From: Bryobacteraceae bacterium
GTDB lineage: Bacteria; Acidobacteriota; Terriglobia; Bryobacterales; Bryobacteraceae
Assembly (NCBI GenBank): GCA_026002875.1
Contig: BPGE01000001.1
Span: 3,782,001-3,846,000 of the forward strand
Length of the DNA: 64,000 nucleotides
Direction: 5' to 3'
Shown here: positions 43,295 through 55,672 of the stretch, in pieces
Position numbering within the stretch: the first letter of the stretch is position 1
Layout of the letters: the number at the start of each line of letters is the position of its first letter
The notes under the pieces: model-generated
Told to the model about the DNA's origin: nothing
Database searches by the model: none
The model's input: the letters and a program-made list of their open reading frames with translations, nothing else
Made by a program: the position numbers and the translations under genes

Positions 43295-45391
43295 TCAGTC
43301 GGGCAGCGCGAAGGCGTAATACGTGCTGCCCGGCGGATTGCCCCATTTCCCTCCGCCCGCGCCGATCACCACGTATTGCCTGCCGCCCACCATGTACGTA
43401 GCCGGCGTGGCGTTGCCTGCGGCGTCCATCTGGTATTCCCACAGCAGTTGCCCGGTGCGCTTGTCAAAAGCGCGGAACTTGCCGTCGGAGTTCGTCGCGC
43501 CGATGAACAGCAGGCCGCCCGCGGTCACCACCGAGCCGCCGTAGTTCTCGCTGCCCGTGTTCCTCAGGCCCTGCTTCACAAGCGCGGGAATTTCGCCCAG
43601 CGGAATGCGCCAGGCGTACTCGCCCGTGTTCAGGTCCAGTGCGTTCAGCGTGCCCCATGGGGGCGCGATGGCTGGATAGCCGTCCGGATCGGTGAAGCGC
43701 ACGTAGCCGTCGAGCCGGTATTTCAGGTCGATGGGCGAAGGCGTGCGCGGCGCATCGGCGACTTCCTTCTCTTCCCCCTGAAGAATGTAGGCGAGAATGG
43801 CGTCGATGCTCGAGGCGCCAAGATGCGCGTAGCCGGGCATGCGGCCGGCGCCCTTCAGAACCACGTCGCGAACCTGCTCCGCCCTCCGCCGCCCGGCGAG
43901 ATTGACGAGCGACGGAAACTCCGGCGGCGAGCCCGCGAGATTGTCGCGGTGACAGGAGGCGCACTGGCGCAGGTACAGCGTGCGGCCCGTGACGCGGCGG
44001 TCGTTCTTCCGCTCGACGAGTCTGATGATCCACGCCATCTCGTTCGAGTTGACATAGAAGAGGCCGGTCTCGGGATCCCACGTGGCGCCGCCCCACTCGC
44101 CGCCGCCGTCGAAACCCGGCAGAAGAATCGTGCCCTCGAGGCTGGGCGGCGTGAACTGCGGCCCGTTGCGGTACTCGCGCCAGCGGCGCAGAACGTCGGC
44201 GTGGGCCTCGGGAGTGCGGCGGGTGATGAGATCTTCAGAGAAATACTGCCGCGCGAAGGGCTCGGGCTTCAGCGGCAGCACCTGCCTCGGCGCCGTCCAT
44301 TCGCCGTCCACGTCGGTCTGCTGCACTTCGATTTCCTGATACGGGAACAGGCTCTCTCCGGTGACGCGGTCGAAGACCCAGACGTGGCCGGACTTCGTGA
44401 TCTGCGCCACGGCGTCGATCGTGCGGCCGTTGCGCTTCACCTGGACCAGCGTGGGCGCCGTGGGCAGATCGCGGTCCCAGAGGTCATGGCGGACGAACTG
44501 GAAATGCCACAGGCGGCGTCCTGAAGATGCCTCCAGAGCGATTAAACAATTTGCGAACAGATTGTCGCCATGGCGGTTGGCCCCGTAAAAGTCGTAGGTG
44601 GCCGAACCGGTCGGCGCGAACACGATGCCCCGCTGCTCGTCGAGCGCCAGCCCGCCCCAGGCGTTGGCGCCGCCGATGGACTGCCAGGCGTCCTTCGGCC
44701 ACGTCTCGTAGCCGAATTCGCCGGGGTGCGGAATCGTGTGAAAGATCCAGCGCAGTTTGCCGGTGCGCGCGTCGAAGGCGCGGAGATGGCCTGGCGCGGC
44801 GGGCAGCGACTCGCTCACCAGGCTCCCGAGGATCAGCAGATCCTTGTACACGACGCCGGGAGTCGTGACGGTCACCGTGAGGCTGGACGCGTCGCGGCCG
44901 AGATTCTCCCGCAGGTCGATGCGGCCGTTGTTTCCGAACGAGCGGACCGGCTGGCCCGTGCGCGCGTTCAGGCACCACAGCCACGGGCCGGCGGCGAAAT
45001 AGAGCCGGCGGTCGCTGCCGGACTCCCAGTAGTTGAAGCCGCGGTGGCGGAACTTGGCGGAGCCGGGGTCCTTGCCCTCGTGCGGATCGAAGCGCCAGAG
45101 CGGTTTTCCCGTGGCGGCGTCGAGAGCGATGACGTGCAGGCGCGGCGAGCTGACATACATCACGCCGTGGCGCACCAGCGGGTTGCACTGCATTTCGGTC
45201 TCTTTGCCGGCGCCGCCCGCGTCGAATTTCCAGGCCAGCGCGAGCCGCGAAACATTTCCTGTATGGATCTGTTTCAGCGGCGAGTACTTCGTGTTCGCGT
45301 AGCTGCCATGGTAGACCGGCCATTCCTGGCCGGCCAGAAGCAGCGGCATCATGAAAAGAACGCAGCGGCCCAGCATGGGGAATGCCGCCAT
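43295..45391 (-). CDS. PQQ-dependent dehydrogenase with inserted cytochrome c domain
   Basis: This 698-residue protein has a signal peptide ([13 protein letters not shown]). An eight-bladed quinoprotein propeller follows: [56 protein letters not shown] and [16 protein letters not shown] single-haem cytochrome c domain with CASCH (around residue 460) is inserted between propeller blades, with the Met ligand region GYAHLG downstream. It matches membrane or periplasmic glucose- or alcohol-type quinoprotein dehydrogenases, sending electrons to cytochromes. The ATG at 45391 falls inside a TATAAT box; the next ATG at 45376 may be the real start. Confidence 0.88.
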   Translation of the reverse strand: MAAFPMLGRCVLFMMPLLLAGQEWPVYHGSYANTKYSPLKQIHTGNVSRLALAWKFDAGGAGKETEMQCNPLVRHGVMYVSSPRLHVIALDAATGKPLWRFDPHEGKDPGSAKFRHRGFNYWESGSDRRLYFAAGPWLWCLNARTGQPVRSFGNNGRIDLRENLGRDASSLTVTVTTPGVVYKDLLILGSLVSESLPAAPGHLRAFDARTGKLRWIFHTIPHPGEFGYETWPKDAWQSIGGANAWGGLALDEQRGIVFAPTGSATYDFYGANRHGDNLFANCLIALEASSGRRLWHFQFVRHDLWDRDLPTAPTLVQVKRNGRTIDAVAQITKSGHVWVFDRVTGESLFPYQEIEVQQTDVDGEWTAPRQVLPLKPEPFARQYFSEDLITRRTPEAHADVLRRWREYRNGPQFTPPSLEGTILLPGFDGGGEWGGATWDPETGLFYVNSNEMAWIIRLVERKNDRRVTGRTLYLRQCASCHRDNLAGSPPEFPSLVNLAGRRRAEQVRDVVLKGAGRMPGYAHLGASSIDAILAYILQGEEKEVADAPRTPSPIDLKYRLDGYVRFTDPDGYPAIAPPWGTLNALDLNTGEYAWRIPLGEIPALVKQGLRNTGSENYGGSVVTAGGLLFIGATNSDGKFRAFDKRTGQLLWEYQMDAAGNATPATYMVGGRQYVVIGAGGGKWGNPPGSTYYAFALPD

Positions 45392-45397
45392 TATAGA
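45390..45397. promoter_or_regulatory. Overlapping divergent -10 elements (TATAAT minus, TATAGA plus)
   Basis: ATTATAGA holds TATAAT on the minus strand (45395-45390) and TATAGA on the plus strand (45392-45397), in the 14-bp gap region between the PQQ dehydrogenase and the lyase/receptor fusion gene. Predicted starts are near 45383 (minus) and 45404 (plus, two bases before the GTG). Confidence 0.5.
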
Positions 45398-45405
45398 CTG
45401 CGGGT

Positions 45406-48400
45406 GTGAGGGTCTGGCTGCTGGCGGCAGCATTGCTCGGCCTGGGAGCGCCGGGGCAGGAGCGGTTTCCAAAGCCCGATCCCGCGCGCGCATTCGCCGG
45501 GCTGAAGGTCTACCGCGATGGATCGCCGCTGCGCGCGCCGCGGGAAGACTGGGACGGCGCGCGCGGCCGCGTGCGCTCCGACGCGCGCTGGACGGCGTGG
45601 CTCGAAGAGCAGCAGTCCGCGTGCGATGCCTGGTTGGAGGCGTTCCCAACGGACCGCACGGACTGGATCGCCGGCTGGTGGCACGACTTTGTCGACGAGA
45701 AGACGGGCGCCTTTCTTGCATGGACGCCCAGGCCGCCGGCGGCCGTGTCCGAAAAAGTCTTCCGCGCCTGGGTCTTCGGCTTCCGCTCGCGGCACACGCA
45801 GCACATGGTGCAGGCGGCGCGCCTGGGCCGGCTCACCGGCGGCAACCGTTATACCGGCTGGGTCATCCGGCAGCTGAACTTCTACGCGGAGAACTACGAA
45901 AAATGGCCTCTGCAGACGGAGAAAAGCAGGTCGCGCTTGATGTACCAGAGCCTTGACGATGCCAATGTCCTCGTGCGGCTGGTGGAAGCGGCGCGGCTGG
46001 TCGAGGCGCAAGCCGCGCCGGAGCAGAGACGGCAATGGGCGGAAAAGCTCCTCCGCCCGATGGCGCTGCTGCTGGACGAGACATTCCAGCGCGTGCACAA
46101 CATTGCGGTATGGCAGCGCAGTGCCATGGGGATGGCGGCGCTGTATCTGAAAGACGCAGACCTGTGGCGGCGGGCGGTCGAGGCGCCGTACGGGCTGCGG
46201 CGGCAGATGGCGGACGGCGTGACCAGCGATTATCTGTGGATCGAGCAGTCGTTCAGTTACAACTCGTATGTCGTCTCCGCCGTGCTGCCGCTCTTCGTGC
46301 ACGCGGCCCTGGAAGGCAGGCTGAATGAGCTGCGGCGGGAGGCCGAGATCGCGCAGAACCTGATGCTGGCGCCCTCGGTGCTCCGGTTTCCGGACGGGCG
46401 GCTCCCGATGCCGGCGGACACTACGGGCGGATTTCAGCGCTGGCCGAACACGGCGCTGCTGGAAAGCACGCGGCGCGTCTTTCCCACCTGGATCGGACTG
46501 GAAGAGGCGCGGAAGCGGATGAGCTGGGACACGCTGCTCGATCCGCCGGAGTCGGATGCAGGGCAGCGCGGCGGCGCGCTTCCTGCCGTCTCGAGCCGGA
46601 ACCTCGAATCGAGCCGGATGGCCGTGCTCAAACATGACGACTGGCAATTGTTTTTCCACTACGGGCAGCTCGACCCTTCGCACGCGCAGGCGGAGGCGCT
46701 GAACTGGGAAGCCTCGTTCGGACTGGCCGACATCACGCACGACGCGGGCACTGTGGGCTACGGCTCGCCGCTGCACCGCGGCTTCTACACGCGCGGCCAC
46801 GCGCACAACGCCGTCCTGATCGACGGCGAGGGACAGCAGCGCTGGGCGCCCGGCGAACTTCTCGCCTTCGAGCCCGCCCGCGTTGCAGCGCGGCAGCCGG
46901 CATACCGCGACAATGCTTCCGTCGAGCGCGAGCTCCGCATTGCGGGCGGAGTCCTGGAGGACCGCGTGAAGGTGGAAACCTCGGACGGCCGCGAACACCG
47001 GATCGGGCTCGCCCTGCATCTGCAGGGACGCGTGCGGCTGCCGGACGGATTCCGCAACGATCCGGATTTCGGTCTCAGACACTGGGAGGGCGCCCGCACG
47101 GCGGAGTTCCCCCATGAAACCGCGCTGCTCGTGGATTATCCGGGGCTCGTGCTGGAAGTGAAAGTTGCGGCGGACGCGCCGCTGCGCGTCACGCATGCCT
47201 CCACGCCCGACATCCCGCCGCACCGGCGCGAATCCCTGTATTTCGAGCTCAGCGGACAGCGGGCTCAATTCGTGACCACCTTGCGCGTTGTGAAACAGGC
47301 GGCGGCGCCGCCCGGCCCGGCCGGGGAGGGCGAGCGCGAGGAAGAGCAGCGCCGGCGCGTGGCGCTGAACCTGCTCGGCGCGGCCGATACGGCAGGCGGC
47401 GAGAGCCGCCGCAACGAGAACATCCAGTTCAACCTGGTGGACAACAATGCGCTGAAAGAACTGAACGTGCGGCTGGGCGTGACGGCCACTCTGGTGCGCG
47501 AGTTCGAGCCGCAGCGCGGCTATTTCGGCGCCGAATTCGGCAATCCCCCCTCGGCGCCCCCGCACGCCGCGTTCGCCGGCGGCAAAGACTTCCATGGCGA
47601 GCTGCGCTGGGGACATCTGAACAGCGTGACGACGGCGAGGACGTTTTTCCAGGCAGGGGACGTGAAGCCCGCGCGGGAGAACGACGCCGGATTCCGCCTG
47701 GGCGGGCGCGCGTGGCGCGATGCCTGGTGGCAGACCAACGGAAGCCTGCGGCTGATCCGCGGGCAGGTGAACGGAAACGTCCTGGTGCCGCGCGCGGACG
47801 AGCGCACGCCGCTGGCGGCGGATCCGGCGGTGCGCGCGGTGGTGCGGCGGTTTCTGGATGCCTACCCGCTCGAGACGCCGAACCGCACGGACATCGATCC
47901 GCGGGCGCTGAACACCAATGCTCCTCAGAACATCGATCACCGCATCGGCGGCGCCCGGCTGGACATGAAGGGCGGCGCGCGGGATACGGTCGCGCTCGTC
48001 TACGACTTCACGTCGCAGGACGTGGACGCCTTTCAGCTCGTCGCCGGACAGAACCCGGATACGCACATCAAGAACCACCGCGCGAGGGCCACCTGGACGC
48101 GCACGCCAGACGCCCGCACGGCGATCGAAGCGACTGCGGCTTTCGACCGGACCGGCACGCTGCTTGTGCCCGAGCCGAACGCCGTGGGACCGATGGTGCT
48201 GATCGGAGGACTGGAGACGCTCGGACCCGTTGCGATTATCCCGCTCGACCGCGCAATGAACACGTACAGAGGCGCGGGCGCGTGGCGCAGGCAGGACGGC
48301 GCGCGGAGCTGGGTGGCGGGATTCGAGATCGCCCGCAGGCAGATGAACGGCGCGGAAACGGACGCGCACCGCGGGTTTTTCTCCTTCTGGAACGACTTTG

Positions 48401-49812
48401 GCCGCGACGCGATCACCAACCTGCGCCTGGGCACGCCCTCGCAGCACCTGATCAGCATCGGAGACATCTACCGCGGATTCCGGAACTGGGAAGCGGCGGC
48501 GTACGCGGGCGGACGGATTCGCTGGGGCGCAGATACGGACGTCACCTGGGGACTGCGCTGGCAGGCGGCCACGAGGCCAATCGAAGTGCACGGGCGCGAC
48601 ACGATCCCGTTTGACAGCGACCTCAACAACTGGGCGCCGTCGCTGGGCATGGCGCGGCGCCTGGGCGCGTGGGGCGTTCTGCGGGCCGCCGGCGGAGTGC
48701 AGTTCGGAGAGATTTTTCCGGTGACCTACTCGCAGGTGCGGTTCAGCCCGCCGGGAAACCTGAAGATCGCCGTCCCCGCGCCGGACCTGCTGCAGCCGCT
48801 GCGGGAAGGAGCCGACAGGGCGAAGCCGAACATCTATGCGCTCGATCGCGAACTGGCCACGCCCTACAGCTTTCAGTACAACGCGAGCTGGGAGCGCAGC
48901 CTTGGCAGCCTGGGGCGCCTCGAAGCAGGGTATGTCGGGAGCCGCTCGCACAAGCTGCTGATCATGTGGTACCGCAACCGCGGCCGGCCCGTGGAGGGCC
49001 TGCCGCTAACGACAGCCACGATCAACGACCGGCGTGCGGATCCGGCGATTGCGGACCTGCGGTGGGTTCTGAACGGCTCGCGCGGCTATTACGATGCCGG
49101 CCGTGTAACGTGGGTGCTGCCGCGCTGGCGGGGCGCGAGTTTCGAAACGGCCTACTGGTGGAGCAAGGCGATGGACCTCGGCAGCTCGTACACCAACACG
49201 GCCTACGACGCCGATTCGCGGCTGTCGCGCAGCCAGTGGGAGTTTGAAACGCACCGCGACATGAAGGGCCTGAGCGATTTCGACCAGCCGCATGCCTTCC
49301 TGTGGCGCGGGGCATGGCGCACGCCCTGGCGCAGGCTGCTGCTCCGGAACTGGGATCTGACCGGCGTGATGCTGCTCAAGCAGGGCACGCCGTTCACGGT
49401 GACCGCGGGCAGCGATGCGCCCGGCTATGGGAACGTGGACGGCAATGGCGGCGACCGGCCGCACCTGCTCGATCCGTCGATTCTCGGCCGCACGATCGGC
49501 GATCCCGACACGTCGCGCGAGCGGCTGCCGCGCAGCGCGTTTGCGTTTCAGCAGCCCGGCGAAATGCGCGGCAGCCTGGGGCGGAACACGTTCCGCCGCG
49601 GCCGGATCGCGAACCTGAACGCTTCACTCGGCAGGACGTGGACGTTCGACTCGACGAAACGGGTGATGCTGCGCGCCGAAAGCGTGAACCTGACCAACAC
49701 GCCGCAGTTCGCGCCGCCGGGCTTCGAGCTGGCGAACCCGAATTTTGGCGCAATCACCAACACGCTGAACGAGGGGCGGACGTTCCGCTTCCTCCTTCAG
49801 ATGGGATGGTGA
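45406..49812 (+). CDS. Polysaccharide-lyase/TonB-dependent-receptor-like fusion protein
   Basis: This single 1468-residue frame has a signal peptide ([15 protein letters not shown]). A heparinase II/III-like region (about 30-630) follows: a helical toroid with [18 protein letters not shown]-type helices, then a beta-sandwich with the family-like [16 protein letters not shown] near residue 462. A short Glu/Arg-rich hinge ([11 protein letters not shown]) leads into an Oar/TonB-receptor-like plug and barrel (about 650-1468; [35 protein letters not shown], and the barrel ending FRFLLQMGW). A catalytic domain joined to an outer-membrane transporter would put polymer cutting and uptake in one chain. 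No frameshift or start site breaks the frame. Confidence 0.85.
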   Translation: MRVWLLAAALLGLGAPGQERFPKPDPARAFAGLKVYRDGSPLRAPREDWDGARGRVRSDARWTAWLEEQQSACDAWLEAFPTDRTDWIAGWWHDFVDEKTGAFLAWTPRPPAAVSEKVFRAWVFGFRSRHTQHMVQAARLGRLTGGNRYTGWVIRQLNFYAENYEKWPLQTEKSRSRLMYQSLDDANVLVRLVEAARLVEAQAAPEQRRQWAEKLLRPMALLLDETFQRVHNIAVWQRSAMGMAALYLKDADLWRRAVEAPYGLRRQMADGVTSDYLWIEQSFSYNSYVVSAVLPLFVHAALEGRLNELRREAEIAQNLMLAPSVLRFPDGRLPMPADTTGGFQRWPNTALLESTRRVFPTWIGLEEARKRMSWDTLLDPPESDAGQRGGALPAVSSRNLESSRMAVLKHDDWQLFFHYGQLDPSHAQAEALNWEASFGLADITHDAGTVGYGSPLHRGFYTRGHAHNAVLIDGEGQQRWAPGELLAFEPARVAARQPAYRDNASVERELRIAGGVLEDRVKVETSDGREHRIGLALHLQGRVRLPDGFRNDPDFGLRHWEGARTAEFPHETALLVDYPGLVLEVKVAADAPLRVTHASTPDIPPHRRESLYFELSGQRAQFVTTLRVVKQAAAPPGPAGEGEREEEQRRRVALNLLGAADTAGGESRRNENIQFNLVDNNALKELNVRLGVTATLVREFEPQRGYFGAEFGNPPSAPPHAAFAGGKDFHGELRWGHLNSVTTARTFFQAGDVKPARENDAGFRLGGRAWRDAWWQTNGSLRLIRGQVNGNVLVPRADERTPLAADPAVRAVVRRFLDAYPLETPNRTDIDPRALNTNAPQNIDHRIGGARLDMKGGARDTVALVYDFTSQDVDAFQLVAGQNPDTHIKNHRARATWTRTPDARTAIEATAAFDRTGTLLVPEPNAVGPMVLIGGLETLGPVAIIPLDRAMNTYRGAGAWRRQDGARSWVAGFEIARRQMNGAETDAHRGFFSFWNDFGRDAITNLRLGTPSQHLISIGDIYRGFRNWEAAAYAGGRIRWGADTDVTWGLRWQAATRPIEVHGRDTIPFDSDLNNWAPSLGMARRLGAWGVLRAAGGVQFGEIFPVTYSQVRFSPPGNLKIAVPAPDLLQPLREGADRAKPNIYALDRELATPYSFQYNASWERSLGSLGRLEAGYVGSRSHKLLIMWYRNRGRPVEGLPLTTATINDRRADPAIADLRWVLNGSRGYYDAGRVTWVLPRWRGASFETAYWWSKAMDLGSSYTNTAYDADSRLSRSQWEFETHRDMKGLSDFDQPHAFLWRGAWRTPWRRLLLRNWDLTGVMLLKQGTPFTVTAGSDAPGYGNVDGNGGDRPHLLDPSILGRTIGDPDTSRERLPRSAFAFQQPGEMRGSLGRNTFRRGRIANLNASLGRTWTFDSTKRVMLRAESVNLTNTPQFAPPGFELANPNFGAITNTLNEGRTFRFLLQMGW

Positions 49813-49825
49813 CGCGGCGGCGCTT

Positions 49826-51591
<1,766 letters not shown>

Positions 51592-51606
51592 GGGCGGCCA
51601 TGCGGC

Positions 51607-52035
51607 TCATTCCTTCCAGAGAGTCCAGGCGCCCCTTCTGCGGGCGGAGTCGGCCCACGTGCCGCTGACGGGCTTTCCGGGCGCGGATTCGAACAGCTCG
51701 AGCAGCGGCGCGTCTGGCGGCAGGCGCACTGCGGCTTTCCAGGCGCCGCTGTAACGGGCGCCGCCGTTGATGCGCGCCGTCCAGCCCCCCTCCCACGCGC
51801 CGCGCCGCTTGCGGGCGTTCCACGTCCCCTCGAGAACGACTCCGCCGGGCTGACGGATGAGCGTCCAGAGACCGCCGCACTCCTGCGGGTCGCTGCTGCC
51901 GAGCGCCTGCCACGTGCCGCCGAATCTGAAACCGGAGGCCGTGGCTTCCCAGCGGCCTTTGAGGACAAACCCGTCTGGCGGCGCCTGGCAGAGCGCTGCC
52001 GCCAGCAGGGAACGGCGGGACAGGGATCGGGGCAT
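51607..52035 (-). CDS. Small exported beta-repeat protein, function unknown
   Basis: This 142-residue protein has a short leader (SRRSLLAAALCQAPP) that looks Tat- or Sec-like. A run of repeated Gly-x-Trp strands follows: FVLKGRWEA, FRFGGTWQA, GGLWTLI, LEGTWNARKRRGAW, EGGWTARI, YSGAWKA and VSGTWADSARRRGAW. The spacing of about 20 residues suggests a small beta-barrel or meander. It is followed by the SdpI-like gene and purA on the same strand. I know no named family. Confidence 0.7.
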   Translation of the reverse strand: MPRSLSRRSLLAAALCQAPPDGFVLKGRWEATASGFRFGGTWQALGSSDPQECGGLWTLIRQPGGVVLEGTWNARKRRGAWEGGWTARINGGARYSGAWKAAVRLPPDAPLLELFESAPGKPVSGTWADSARRRGAWTLWKE

Positions 52036-52189
52036 CGCTTTCGGGGAGGATATGCTACTGCTTCGCGGTTTTCAAGTCAGGAGTATGGCCTCGGCGGCAA
52101 GGCTGATTTCCTGGCCGAATTCAGGTGATCCTGCGATGGCCGTCCGGCGGGCCGCGGCCGATGATCGGGACAGGAGGGTTTCTGCGGAG

Positions 52190-52681
52190 ATGCGTGGAGG
52201 CGCCGCACTCGGACTGCTGACGATGGTGATGGCTGCTGCGTTCTGGTCTCATGCGCAGGGCATCGTGGAAGCCGGAGCTCTGGCGGGCGCAGCCTCTGCC
52301 GCTGGCCAGGCGGCGAAGGGTGTTGGAGCGGCTGTCGGCAAAGCATTCGAGAAGACCGGCGCAACGCTCAGCGAGCGCGGGAAGACCCGGCCGAAGACGG
52401 CAGCTGTCGAGAACAGCACGAGCCGGCCGTCGCCCGCGGAGACGCCAAGGCGGACTGAAAGACAGCGCATCACGCCCACGCGCGAGGCGTTCGAAAAAGT
52501 GACGGTGGGCATGGACTGGGAAGAAGTGCGCGCCCTGCTGGGACCGCCCTCCTCGCGGCTGGTGCTGCCCGAAGAAGGGAAGCTGGTAGAGATCCATCGT
52601 TACAGGACCGGTCAGCGGGAGCTGGGGCGCCTGCGCGTGGTGGACGGCAAAGTGACGGAAGTGCAGCCGGCGGGCCAATAA
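52190..52681 (+). CDS. Exported SmpA/BamE-like domain protein
   Basis: This 163-residue protein starts at the ATG with GCGGAG immediately and GGAGGG further upstream. It has a signal peptide (ALGLLTMVMAAAFWSHAQG), an Ala/Gly/Lys-rich low-complexity middle, and a C-terminal SmpA/OmlA-like fold: ITPTREAFEKVTVGMDWEEVRALLGPPSS, followed by VEIHRYRTG and LGRLRVVDGKVTEVQ. The VxxGM-x-x-x-E-V-x-x-x-L-G-P-P pattern is typical of BamE-like domains. The frame is open further upstream but without a better start. It probably acts in the periplasm or envelope. Confidence 0.75.
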   Translation: MRGGAALGLLTMVMAAAFWSHAQGIVEAGALAGAASAAGQAAKGVGAAVGKAFEKTGATLSERGKTRPKTAAVENSTSRPSPAETPRRTERQRITPTREAFEKVTVGMDWEEVRALLGPPSSRLVLPEEGKLVEIHRYRTGQRELGRLRVVDGKVTEVQPAGQ

Positions 52682-52740
52682 ACGGCGCGCTTCCGCACAG
52701 GCACGCTGCCGGCGCGCCACAGTGCTAGTCTGGCATCGGA

Positions 52741-54612
52741 ATGCGGCTCCCGTTTTTCGTACGCATCGCTGTCTGTCTGGCAGCTGCGATGGCGCAGGCG
52801 AACGCCCAGACAGCGCAGATCTGGCTGACCACAAGCGACCGGCAGGCGTTGATGGCGCCGCAGCCTGCGGCGGAATTCAAGCAGGCGAAGAAGGCTGACC
52901 TGCCGGTGGTGATCGTCGCCGATGGCACGGCGTATCAGACGATCGAGGGCTTCGGCGCATCCATGACGGACTCTGCTGCGTACCTGATCCGGCAACGCGT
53001 GCCGGCGGAGAAGCAGCAGGAGGTGATGGAGTGGCTGTTCGATTTCGAGAAGGGCATCGGCGTCAGCTTCCTGCGCAACCCGATGGGGGCGTCGGATCTG
53101 GCGCGGTTCCACTACTCGTACAACGATCTGCCGCCGGGGCAGCAGGACCCGAAGCTCGAGAGGTTCTCGATCGAGCATGACCGGCAGGACATTCTGCCGC
53201 TGCTCCGGCAGGCGCTGCGGATCAATCCGCTGATCCGCATGATGGGCAGCCCGTGGAGCGCGCCGGGGTGGATGAAGACGACGGGCTCGATGATTGGCGG
53301 GTCGCTGCGGAAGGAGGCGTATCCGGCGTTCGCGCTGTACTTCCGCAAGTATGTGGAAGCGTATGCGGCCGAGGGCGTGCCAGTTCACTACGTGTCCATG
53401 CAGAACGAGCCGCTGTATGTGCCGAAGGACTATCCGGGCATGTCGGTGACCGCAGCCGAGCAGACCGATTTTCTGAAGAACCATCTGCTGCCGGAGCTGG
53501 ACGCGGCGCGGCTTGACGTGAAAGTGCTCGTCTACGACCACAACTGGGACCGGCCGGATTATCCGATGCAGGTGCTTTCGGATGCGGTGATCGCCGGCTC
53601 GCCGCGCGTGGCGGGCACGGCGTGGCACTGGTATGGCGGCACGGCGGGGGCAATGACGCTGGTGCATCTGATGGACCCGAAGCGCGGGCAGTTTGTGACC
53701 GAAGCAAGCGGCGGCGCCTGGATCGAGGATCAGGTGAAGGCGGATTTCGAGGCCATCATCCACTCGATGCGGAACTACGCGCGGGCGTTCGTGAAATGGG
53801 GCCTGGCGCTGAACGAGAAGCGCGGGCCGAACGCGGGCGGTTGCGACACGTGCACGGGTCTGATCGAAGTGAACGAGCAGACGGGCGAGGCGCGGAAGAC
53901 GATCGACTACTTCACGCTGGGGCACTTCAGCAAGTTTGTGCGGCCCGGGGCGGTGCGGGTGTATTCGACGAACGCGCCGGGCGTGATCACGGCGGCGTTC
54001 GTCAACCGCAACCGCACGCGCGTTCTGGTGGCCTACAACGAAACACGCGAGGAGCGCCGGTTCCAGGTGGAATGGCGAGGGCGGTGGCTGGAGCTGGCGC
54101 TGCCGGCGCTGGGCGGAGTCACCGTGGTCTGGGATCAGGGCGTCGAGCCGCCCGCGCCGCAGGCCGGGCCGCGCGCGCCGCGCGAGAGAAAGCCGGAGTT
54201 CGTGTTTCCCGCCGCGGGCCAGCCGATTCTCGCATCGAACTACGCCAGCCTGCGCGAGCTGCGCACCGAGCCATGCACGGACACGGACGGCGGCTTCAAC
54301 CTCGGCTACGCGGCAGCAGGCAGCTGGGCGGAATTCCGTAACGTGGATTTCGGCGCGGGCGTGCGGTCCGTGGACGTGCGCGTGGCGAGCGCGGGCACGG
54401 GCGGGACGCTTGAGTTCCGGCTGGACTCGCCCAACGGCCCGCTGATCGCCCAGGCGCCGCTGCCGGTGACCGGCGGCTGGCAGACCTGGAGAACCGTCAG
54501 CGCCCCGGTGGCGGGCGCCAGCGGCGTGCGGGACCTGTATGTCGTGTTCACGCGGCAGAGCGGGACGGGCGGGCTGGGCAACCTGAACTGGTTCCGGTTC
54601 AGGGCCGAGTGA
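52741..54612 (+). CDS. Secreted GH30-family glycosidase with C-terminal carbohydrate-binding module
   Basis: This 623-residue protein has a signal peptide (RIAVCLAAAMAQANAQ). The GH30 barrel begins at GTAYQTIEGFGASMTDSAAY, with the acid/base Glu223 in MQNEPLYVP and the nucleophile Glu321 in FVTEASGG. A beta-sandwich with GVITAAFVNRNRTRVLVAYN follows, as is usual in the family. From about residue 490 there is a CBM6-like module (PILASNYASLRELRTEPC...WRTVSAPVAGASGVRDLYVVF). The family includes glucosylceramidases and beta-1,6-glucanases or xylanases; the exact substrate is open. It overlaps the convergent 84-residue gene by 14 bp. Confidence 0.94.
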   Translation: MRLPFFVRIAVCLAAAMAQANAQTAQIWLTTSDRQALMAPQPAAEFKQAKKADLPVVIVADGTAYQTIEGFGASMTDSAAYLIRQRVPAEKQQEVMEWLFDFEKGIGVSFLRNPMGASDLARFHYSYNDLPPGQQDPKLERFSIEHDRQDILPLLRQALRINPLIRMMGSPWSAPGWMKTTGSMIGGSLRKEAYPAFALYFRKYVEAYAAEGVPVHYVSMQNEPLYVPKDYPGMSVTAAEQTDFLKNHLLPELDAARLDVKVLVYDHNWDRPDYPMQVLSDAVIAGSPRVAGTAWHWYGGTAGAMTLVHLMDPKRGQFVTEASGGAWIEDQVKADFEAIIHSMRNYARAFVKWGLALNEKRGPNAGGCDTCTGLIEVNEQTGEARKTIDYFTLGHFSKFVRPGAVRVYSTNAPGVITAAFVNRNRTRVLVAYNETREERRFQVEWRGRWLELALPALGGVTVVWDQGVEPPAPQAGPRAPRERKPEFVFPAAGQPILASNYASLRELRTEPCTDTDGGFNLGYAAAGSWAEFRNVDFGAGVRSVDVRVASAGTGGTLEFRLDSPNGPLIAQAPLPVTGGWQTWRTVSAPVAGASGVRDLYVVFTRQSGTGGLGNLNWFRFRAE

Positions 54613-54853
54613 ACCGGGACAGGCAGGGCTCGATGGTCCAGGAGTCTGTCTGCAGGTGGTGATGCAGGATGCAGCCGCCCGCTGCAGTGCGCACCCGGAA
54701 GCAGTGTTCGTCCGGCGTCCGCCACTCGCCGAGGATGGATTCGATCTCGAACGTCACGCCGGAGACGCGGAACCGCAGCGGCTTCTCGCAGGCCCTGAAG
54801 CCTGAGTAGCACTCCACTTCCAGTTCGCTGCCCGGGCCGTTCAGCGGCTCCAT
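54599..54853 (-). CDS. Small hypothetical protein, 84 residues
   Basis: This soluble beta-rich protein has five cysteines spread out without a clear metal motif. The stretch LRFRVSGVTFEIESILGEWRTPDEHCFRVRTAAGGCILHHHLQTDSW resembles small proteins that carry the pattern W-R-x-P followed by F-R-V-R-T-x-x-G. That pattern looks coding rather than incidental. It starts 25 bp from the divergent 151-residue gene and runs into the GH30 gene end. The function is unknown. Confidence 0.6.
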   Translation of the reverse strand: MEPLNGPGSELEVECYSGFRACEKPLRFRVSGVTFEIESILGEWRTPDEHCFRVRTAAGGCILHHHLQTDSWTIEPCLSRFTRP

Positions 54854-54878
54854 GGCCTCATGTTACGCTTTGACTGGT

Positions 54879-55334
54879 ATGAAGTTGAGCGACGCCTTTC
54901 TGGCGCAGGGCGAACAGGGGTTTCAGGATTTGTTGCGCCGGGTTTCGATCAGCCGGCTGCGGACGTATCAGCTGTACGAGCCGCTGAAGGTGCGCACGCA
55001 TCTGCACAAGCTGAACAGCGAGACGCTGCGCAAGGCCGCGCCACGGCTGTGGGAGCGGCTGCAGCAGCACGACGAGGATCTGGCCTCGGACCTCGCGCAG
55101 GCCGTGCTGATCGGGCATCTGGACATGATCATCGCGGCGCTGGATTTTCTCGGCGTGCCGCATCAGGACGGGTTCTTCGCCAAGGATGCCGATGTCAGTT
55201 CGTATCTGACGGAGGGCTGGCAGCAGCGCGCCTACGAAGCGCTGAAAGACCGGTTCCCGGCCAACGTGCTCGAGTTCTACCTGAACCATCTCGGTATCGA
55301 AACAGGGCGGGCGCAGGAGATCTTCCGGCCCTGA
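54879..55334 (+). CDS. Hypothetical helical protein, 151 residues
   Basis: This all-helical soluble protein opens KLSDAFLAQGEQGFQDLLRRVSISRLRTYQLYEPLKVRTHLHKLN and later has LASDLAQAVLIGHLDMIIAALDFLGVPHQDGFF. There are no cysteines and no signal peptide or membrane helix. The codon pattern and regular charge spacing look like a real gene. It ends just before the repeat cluster at about 55.4 kb. I do not recognise a family. Confidence 0.7.
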   Translation: MKLSDAFLAQGEQGFQDLLRRVSISRLRTYQLYEPLKVRTHLHKLNSETLRKAAPRLWERLQQHDEDLASDLAQAVLIGHLDMIIAALDFLGVPHQDGFFAKDADVSSYLTEGWQQRAYEALKDRFPANVLEFYLNHLGIETGRAQEIFRP

Positions 55335-55393
55335 CGGCCTGAAGCGGGGCCGGGACGAGGGCCTGTGAACGGTGCCGGGGCGGGAGGGCGCCC

Positions 55394-55589
55394 GGCCGCG
55401 CCTGCGGCGCGGTGGGGGGGTGTTGGAAGGTTGGGGAGGTTGTGCTCTGACCGCTTGGTCGCAGCCCTTGTTGTGTTTGAACCGCTTGGTCGCAGCCCTT
55501 CGGGCTGCTCCCGCGCGGCTCTGTTTGGCGGGGCGGGTTTCGGTTCGTTTCGTGAAATTGCGGTTTGGGGTTTGGAGGGTGTTGCGGGG
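55394..55589. repeat. Long direct repeat, copy 1 (about 195 bp)
   Basis: This is the first of two ~195-bp direct copies, about 278 bp apart, in a 780-bp stretch without a gene. Both hold a G-rich block, then two tandem 31-bp units each containing ACCGCTTGGTCGCAGCCCTT (20 bp; 55450-55469 and 55481-55500). A 7-bp-stem hairpin (GCAGCCC, loop TTC, GGGCTGC; 55492-55508) and a GGCGGGG block follow. The plus strand is strongly G/T-rich. Minus-strand frames through it read as Pro/Arg-rich low-complexity sequence and are not taken as genes. Confidence 0.85.
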
Positions 55590-55613
55590 GAGTGGTCTCC
55601 GGGAGGGGGCACA

Positions 55614-55665
55614 GTTGGGATGCAGCCCTCGGCCAAGGCCGAGGGGAAATCCGGAGGGGAGGGCG
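55614..55665. repeat. Hairpin repeat unit a (arms CCCTCGGCC / GGCCGAGGG)
   Basis: A 9-bp-stem hairpin with loop AA (55626-55645) is framed by GGGATGCAG on the left and GGGAAATCCG on the right. It is the first of three such units. Compared with units b and c, two base pairs of the stem are exchanged on both sides, so pairing is kept. Confidence 0.8.
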
Positions 55666-55672
55666 GCGGACT

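Noticed and set aside
45391-48951. Very long minus-strand frame (over 1100 codons) opposite the lyase/receptor fusion
   Set aside because: Arg/His/Pro-rich composition with no domain; the plus strand has a signal peptide, lyase and barrel patterns.
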